Origin: Liolophura sinensis
Taxonomy: Eukaryota > Mollusca > Polyplacophora > Chitonida > Chitonidae
Length of the DNA: 64,000 bases
Assembly: GCF_032854445.1 (NCBI RefSeq)
Contig: NC_088295.1
Location: 18,773,385 to 18,837,384, forward strand
Direction of reading: 5' to 3'
A program made the translations under genes and the position numbers. Each line of letters starts with the position of its first letter. Position 1 is the first letter of the stretch. Positions 59,701 through 64,000 of this stretch are shown piece by piece. Under the pieces are notes generated by a model, which saw nothing but the letters and a program-made list of their open reading frames with translations, ran no database searches and was not told the origin of the DNA.

Positions 59701-62700
59701 TGTTATGGTTGCATGCTGTTGATATTTCTAGCTTCAGATATCCAGGGAAGGTTTCAAGTTTGCTGACAGTGATGATGATCTAGAGAATGATGACGACATG
59801 CAACAGGCCTCGTATCACAAAAGTACACAACACACTAACTTAAAAGAGAAAAAGTTGCAAAGAAAATCAAAAGATGATGGTGTCAGAGAGACAATGAACT
59901 CACACAAGGATGAAAAAATGAGGCAAGGCAGTGATGATAGTGATGATGATGACAGTAATAATGATGATGAGAGTATTGATGATGATGCCACATTCTCCTC
60001 TGCTGAAGAAGATAATGATGTGAAGAAATCAAATTTAAAGACCAAAAGAAGGGAGAAATTGAGGACTATAAATGTTAATAATGAAAGTGAAAGTGATGAT
60101 AATAAAAATGACGATGATGAAGGCAAAGAAGACGAAGGAGAAGATAATAGTGATGACTCAGAGGAAGATGAAAAAAATGATGAAGATGAAAACGAGGAGC
60201 AAAGTGATGATGGCGTTTCTGTTGAACAGTCTGGTTTGTCATCCTGGCAGGATTCTGTCAGTATGGCAGACATAAAAGACAAAGCTGCTGATGGTAGAGT
60301 GGAAGATCAAACCGGTAAGGACAAATATAACCCTACTGCCATCTTAAATTTGTGAATTTGTGACTTATTCTGGCACAGATGAGAAAGCTGCCATTTTTAT
60401 TATGAGGTAGCTGTAAAAAGTTCTACAATAGATATCGTTATGTCTTCTTTAACTGCTGCCATCATTTAAGTGAAATATTCTTGAGTATGGGGTAAAACAC
60501 AAATCAAATAAATAAATAAATCTGCCTTAATTGTCAACCAAAGATGTTCTGATTTAGGTCAAACTCTACTGTAAGTACTGCAAACAGCGAACGACACACG
60601 TGTCTTAACAAAAATGTGTTTAGTGTAACAAGTCACTGGTTATCAGGTAAAGCACTGCTTAGAGTTATGTTGTTTACAGAAATAGTTAAAGCTAATTCAT
60701 TCTTCCATTTTGTTTGAACAATAACGAAATACTATGTCGTGCACTGCTTGAGTAGATGAAGCTGAACCTCAAACAGTTGTGTTATTATGGATAGCCCTGA
60801 GTAATAGAACACAGGAGTTGAGTCCTACATTTTCATCATACATCAGTTTTTTTTTTTTGATTTTTTGTTTTTTTCATTCTTTTATAACTTTTATCCTTCC
60901 TGTCTACCAGGATCTTTTATCTGTACATAACTTTTCACAGGTGATGTTAGGTGGAAGTCTAACATGGTAGAAAAAGCTGCGGAGAATTTCAGGCAAAGAC
61001 AGAATGAGAGAATCAACTACAGGAAACTTGTTTATGGAGAAGGTACTGTGTGCACTTTAAGTCATTCATTTGTAAATCTTCTCTCAATTGTACTTAAACC
61101 AGCTGGTAATAATCCTGATAAGGAAATGGTTTTTCAGACAGGAGGTGGTTCCTCCAGCTTTTGCTTGAACAACTCTTAACTTGTCAATAGAAAAATTGTC
61201 AAAAGGCATGAAGGAGAAAACTAAAAATTAGAGTAATGATCGCAATTTATTGAAGCCTTAACTTTACTTTCTGATGTGTGACTTTAGGAACCAAGGAGAA
61301 GTATTGGAATTGTGTCATAAGTGTGTAAAATGACCCCCTGCAAGGCCCTGTGCTGGCTTATTCAGTTAGGTTGCAGTCTTGATTACAATTCTTGCTAATT
61401 CAGTTGGTAAGGTACATCTGCATGTATGACATTTGTCAGCTACCTGGTGAATATCAGTGGACATTGGTTTCTCCACCCATAAATGTGACTGATGTCATAC
61501 AGGTGAAATATTCTGGAGTAAAGTCCATCGGCAAACACTGATCAAATAAATTATAAACAGTATATGCCTTGAAAAAGGTGACAATTGTTAAGTTTCACTC
61601 ATGTTCAATGATGAAGACAAGATTTGGAATGTTTACTTATTTAGAGGAGGATCTCCCTGAGGAGGAAAATGAAGAAGATGAATTAGGAGGGCTCTTCACT
61701 GTATTAAGGAAGAAAAGTGAGAAGAGTAAAGCAAGTCGCGTGGTGAGGGATGGTCTGGACTGCTCACGGAGTCCCCAGGAGGTACCAGTCACAGATGTGG
61801 ATGAGGTAAAACATTAGTACTGTGGTACATGTAAGAGGCATGTGCATGAATGAATATGGCTTGATGCCACAGCAGCATGCTTGCTACCACGTTATGGTAT
61901 TTTGTGGGTGTGTGAGAGTGTGCAGAACATGCGGTTTTGTCAAGAATGTGTTTGTTTATGGCTGCCGTGTTTGATTTCTTCGATATATATTAATATTTTA
62001 CTGATTGTGACCCCCTGAAGTGACATGCATGAAATGGCTGTCTTGCACCCTAAGCCATGTAAATATAGTGATACTTGTATTTTGAATGGCCTATTCCTTG
62101 AAGTGTCTCACAATGGTTGATTTGTTGGTCTATGCTTGTTTTTCAGCTGATTATCAGTATTCGGGATTGTTTTGTCACTGGGAAGTGGGAGAAGTCTGAA
62201 GATGCAGAGACACTCCTCAAACAGGATGGTATTAAATTACACAGATTTATCATTTCGCTGTGTGACCATGAATTTGTTTTCAAATGAAACATTTCTTCGT
62301 CTTCGAAAGAGTGACTTTGATATAATATAAATTAAACTCTCAAATGCTCAGGCATACATAAGTGGAAAACATCTGTCGTCTTTGTAATTTTTAATCTTTT
62401 GTAAACAGTTTTTATACGTGAAAGATTGAAAGATAATGAATGATTATGGCTTAAAAAGCCACTAAGATAGAGTTGATGATCTTGTTAATGTTTGGTACTG
62501 TAGATGAGCTTTATGGAGACTTTGAGGATTTGGAGACTGGTCAAGTATTCACAGGAGGTGATGACAGTTCACACCACAGTGACTCTGATGACGCTGATGC
62601 TGACACTGATGACGAAATAAAGGGTAAGGTTGTTGTCTGTCAAGATTTAAATATGTCAGAAATTTAACACTTGTAAAGGGGATATAGTGTACAGGTACAT

Positions 62701-64000
62701 GTGTATAATTATGCCTGTGTTCTGAATTGTGTGTCTAGTTTGACATTTTAGTTCATAGATTTGAGTTGAAAAATGCCATAGAGAAAATAACATGTTTAGA
62801 AAGGGATATTTGTTTGACAGGTGCTTGTTTGAGGACATTGAGCTATTTTTAATCTGTGCATTTCTGTGTTAATATGATAGATGAGCCAGAGGAAGAAGAA
62901 AGAGTGAAGAAAAAGGCTGAAATGACAGCTGCTGAACGACGAGAGAGGAAGAAAAGGAAACTGAAGGAGCGGTTTGACAATGAGTATGATTTGAAGGGAG
63001 ATGACCAGTTCTATGAGGAGTGGAAATCTGAGGCAGAGGGTCAGGCTAGGGTAAGAGAACGAGAACACAGTGTTGTCTGTCAAACATTATGGTGATGTCT
63101 TAGCAGGATGGGGGATAGTGGAGGGCAGAGTCAGTTCTATAAGCAGTGGATAACTGAGGGTCAGATCATTGTATTATGATAGTGCATTGTGATGAGGTGA
63201 GGAAATCTTTGAAGAGAATGTTGAGATAGTCCCTGTACGGAATTCATACATGTAGTGATAAGGACTATAGTCTTACCTGAACTATGTTCTACCACATTAA
63301 GCCAACTCATGATGAGCGTTCAATATTTAGAGTATGTTTATCATAACATTACCTATAAATGCTGAAAATTGTTGTTCTATATAATGTCATAATTTTATTG
63401 AAATATTTATTTTCTTGGACTACAGCTGAACCGTGAGGAGTTTGAGAACTTACCTGAGGAGGTCAGAGTTCAGTATGAAGGGTTCAGGCCTGGAATGTAC
63501 GTCAGAGTGGAGATCAAGAATGTGCCTTGTGAATTTGTGACCAATTTTGATGCGACATACCCTGTGATTTTGGGAGGCCTCCAAAATGTGGAGAGGAACG
63601 TTGGCTATGTGCAGGTGAGTAGAATGACTTCACAGGAGAACCCCAGAATGTGGAGACGCCTAAGATATAGACCAGATATAGAGAGGGATGTCGGCTACAT
63701 GTATGTTTAGGTGAGTTGAATGGCCTATGAGATAGCCACAATGTGGAATGCAGTGTGGGTTACGTGCAGGTGAGCAGAATGACTCAGGAGATCTCCAGAA
63801 TGTAGAGAGGAATGTGGGTTATATACAGGAGAGTAGAATGACTCAGGAGATCTCCAGAATGTAGAGAGGAATGTGGGTTATGTACAGGTGAGTATAATGA
63901 CTCAGGGGATCTCCAGAATGTAGAGAGGAGTGTGGGTTATATACAGGTGAGTAGAATGACTCAGGAGATCTCCAGAATGTAGAGAAGAATGTGGGTTATG
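53752..64000 (+). CDS. BMS1: BMS1 ribosome biogenesis GTPase (3' part beyond window)
   Basis: Start ATG at 53,776. Seventeen phase-consistent exons: 53,752-53,939; 54,407-54,597; 54,849-54,928; 55,313-55,501; 55,872-56,014; 56,957-57,078; 57,765-57,967; 58,445-58,578; 59,084-59,237; 59,424-59,462; 59,732-60,314; 60,941-61,042; 61,645-61,805; 62,147-62,228; 62,504-62,623; 62,881-63,050; 63,426-63,614. These give about 942 residues of a protein usually near 1,280. Landmarks are a basic N-terminus (RNPKAFAVQSVKK), the P-loop GPPKVGKST at about residue 85, LLVDASFGFEMEIFEFLNIC, GVLTHLDSF (guanine-specificity region), LKHRFWTEVY, MSGVGGVVYDRDAVYIDLGG, a long acidic linker in the 59.7-60.3 kb exon, LYGDFEDLETG and YEGFRPGMYVRVEIKNVPCE. 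BMS1 acts in the nucleolar small-subunit processome with RCL1 during 18S rRNA processing. The C-terminal exons lie beyond the right edge. Confidence 0.97.
54940..55085 (-). mobile_element. SINE (type 1), old copy, BMS1 intron
   Basis: ATTTATTTATTTATTTGATT then GGTGATTTAAGCTGTACTCA, AGAATATTTCAC and GGCAGACCTTCCC on the plus strand, with many substitutions. It lies just 12 bp after the donor at 54,928. Confidence 0.75.
56457..56938. repeat. 21-bp minisatellite abutting a BMS1 splice acceptor, about 23 copies
   Basis: The unit is GATCCGACCTGACTGGTGTTT (shown as a 21-base consensus: GATCCGACCTG plus ACTGGTGTTT), with C/T and G/A variants. The array ends 18 bases before the acceptor AG of the exon at 56,957. 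On the minus strand it is open for 186 codons as a repeated seven-residue SNTSQVG-type peptide, a by-product of 21 being divisible by three. Confidence 0.95.
60465..60522 (+). mobile_element. SINE (type 1) 3' end fragment, BMS1 intron
   Basis: GTGAAATATTCTTGAGTATG followed by GGGTAAAACAC and AAATAAATAAATAAAT. Confidence 0.75.
63575..64000 (+). repeat. About 59-bp minisatellite built from a BMS1 exon end plus its donor
   Basis: The genuine exon end at 63,614 codes QNVERNVGYVQ followed by gtgagtagaatgact. Downstream, roughly five to six units repeat this junction. Each unit runs GTGAGTAGAATGACT, CAGGAGATCTCC, AGAATGTAGAGAGGAATGTG and GGTTATATACAG, and in the matching frame still reads QNVERNVGYIQ up to a new CAG|gtgagt-like donor. 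The first units are diverged (63,650-63,770) and later ones nearly identical. The array runs off the window's right edge. Confidence 0.9.

Noticed and set aside
59815..60282. 155-codon minus-strand serine/leucine-rich frame
   Set aside because: It is the antisense shadow of the Asp/Glu/Ser-rich BMS1 linker exon; GAT/GAA runs read as serine- and leucine-type codons on the other strand.

Overview
This is a window of animal nuclear DNA, most likely from a mollusc or another lophotrochozoan. The genes are rich in introns with GT-AG junctions. Several tRNA-derived SINE copies with AAATAAATAAA tails are scattered through it, short ACATGTA words are common, and there is one large Polinton (Maverick) and three copies of a Naiad-type Penelope-like retroelement. 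The species cannot be named from the sequence.

Layout. 1-7.6 kb is gene-free repeat territory: a 48-bp minisatellite, a Naiad 3' end, SINEs, an AGGGTC-rich fold-back element with a SINE nested in it, and a 36-copy, 41-bp satellite. 7,639-18,375 is a complete Polinton insertion. It has inverted terminal repeats starting AGT(A/T)GTATACAC and a perfect 6-bp target duplication, TGTATT, on both sides. Inside it are decayed PolB, packaging-ATPase and structural-gene fragments. A Naiad retroelement with the permuted order (GIY-YIG first, reverse transcriptase second) interrupts the PolB relic at 9.01-12.23 kb.

20.9-35.4 kb (+ strand) holds an ionotropic glutamate receptor gene. Twelve exons join in frame and cover the amino-terminal domain, both ligand-binding lobes and all membrane segments; only the signal-peptide exon is missing. 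38.3-51.3 kb (- strand) holds an HPS6 homologue (BLOC-2 subunit, lysosome-related organelle biogenesis) in about 20 exons. 53.75 kb to the window end (+ strand) holds BMS1, the GTPase of the small-subunit processome. Seventeen phase-consistent exons give about 942 residues, and the gene continues past the edge. HPS6 and BMS1 are divergent, about 2.4 kb apart; the receptor and HPS6 converge.

The three genes act in unrelated processes (synaptic or chemosensory signalling, vesicle trafficking, ribosome assembly), and nothing suggests a shared pathway. The most notable observations are the precisely bounded Polinton with a nested permuted Penelope-like element, and three intragenic minisatellites that each abut a splice site. 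Two of those contain copies of the exon-intron junction itself.
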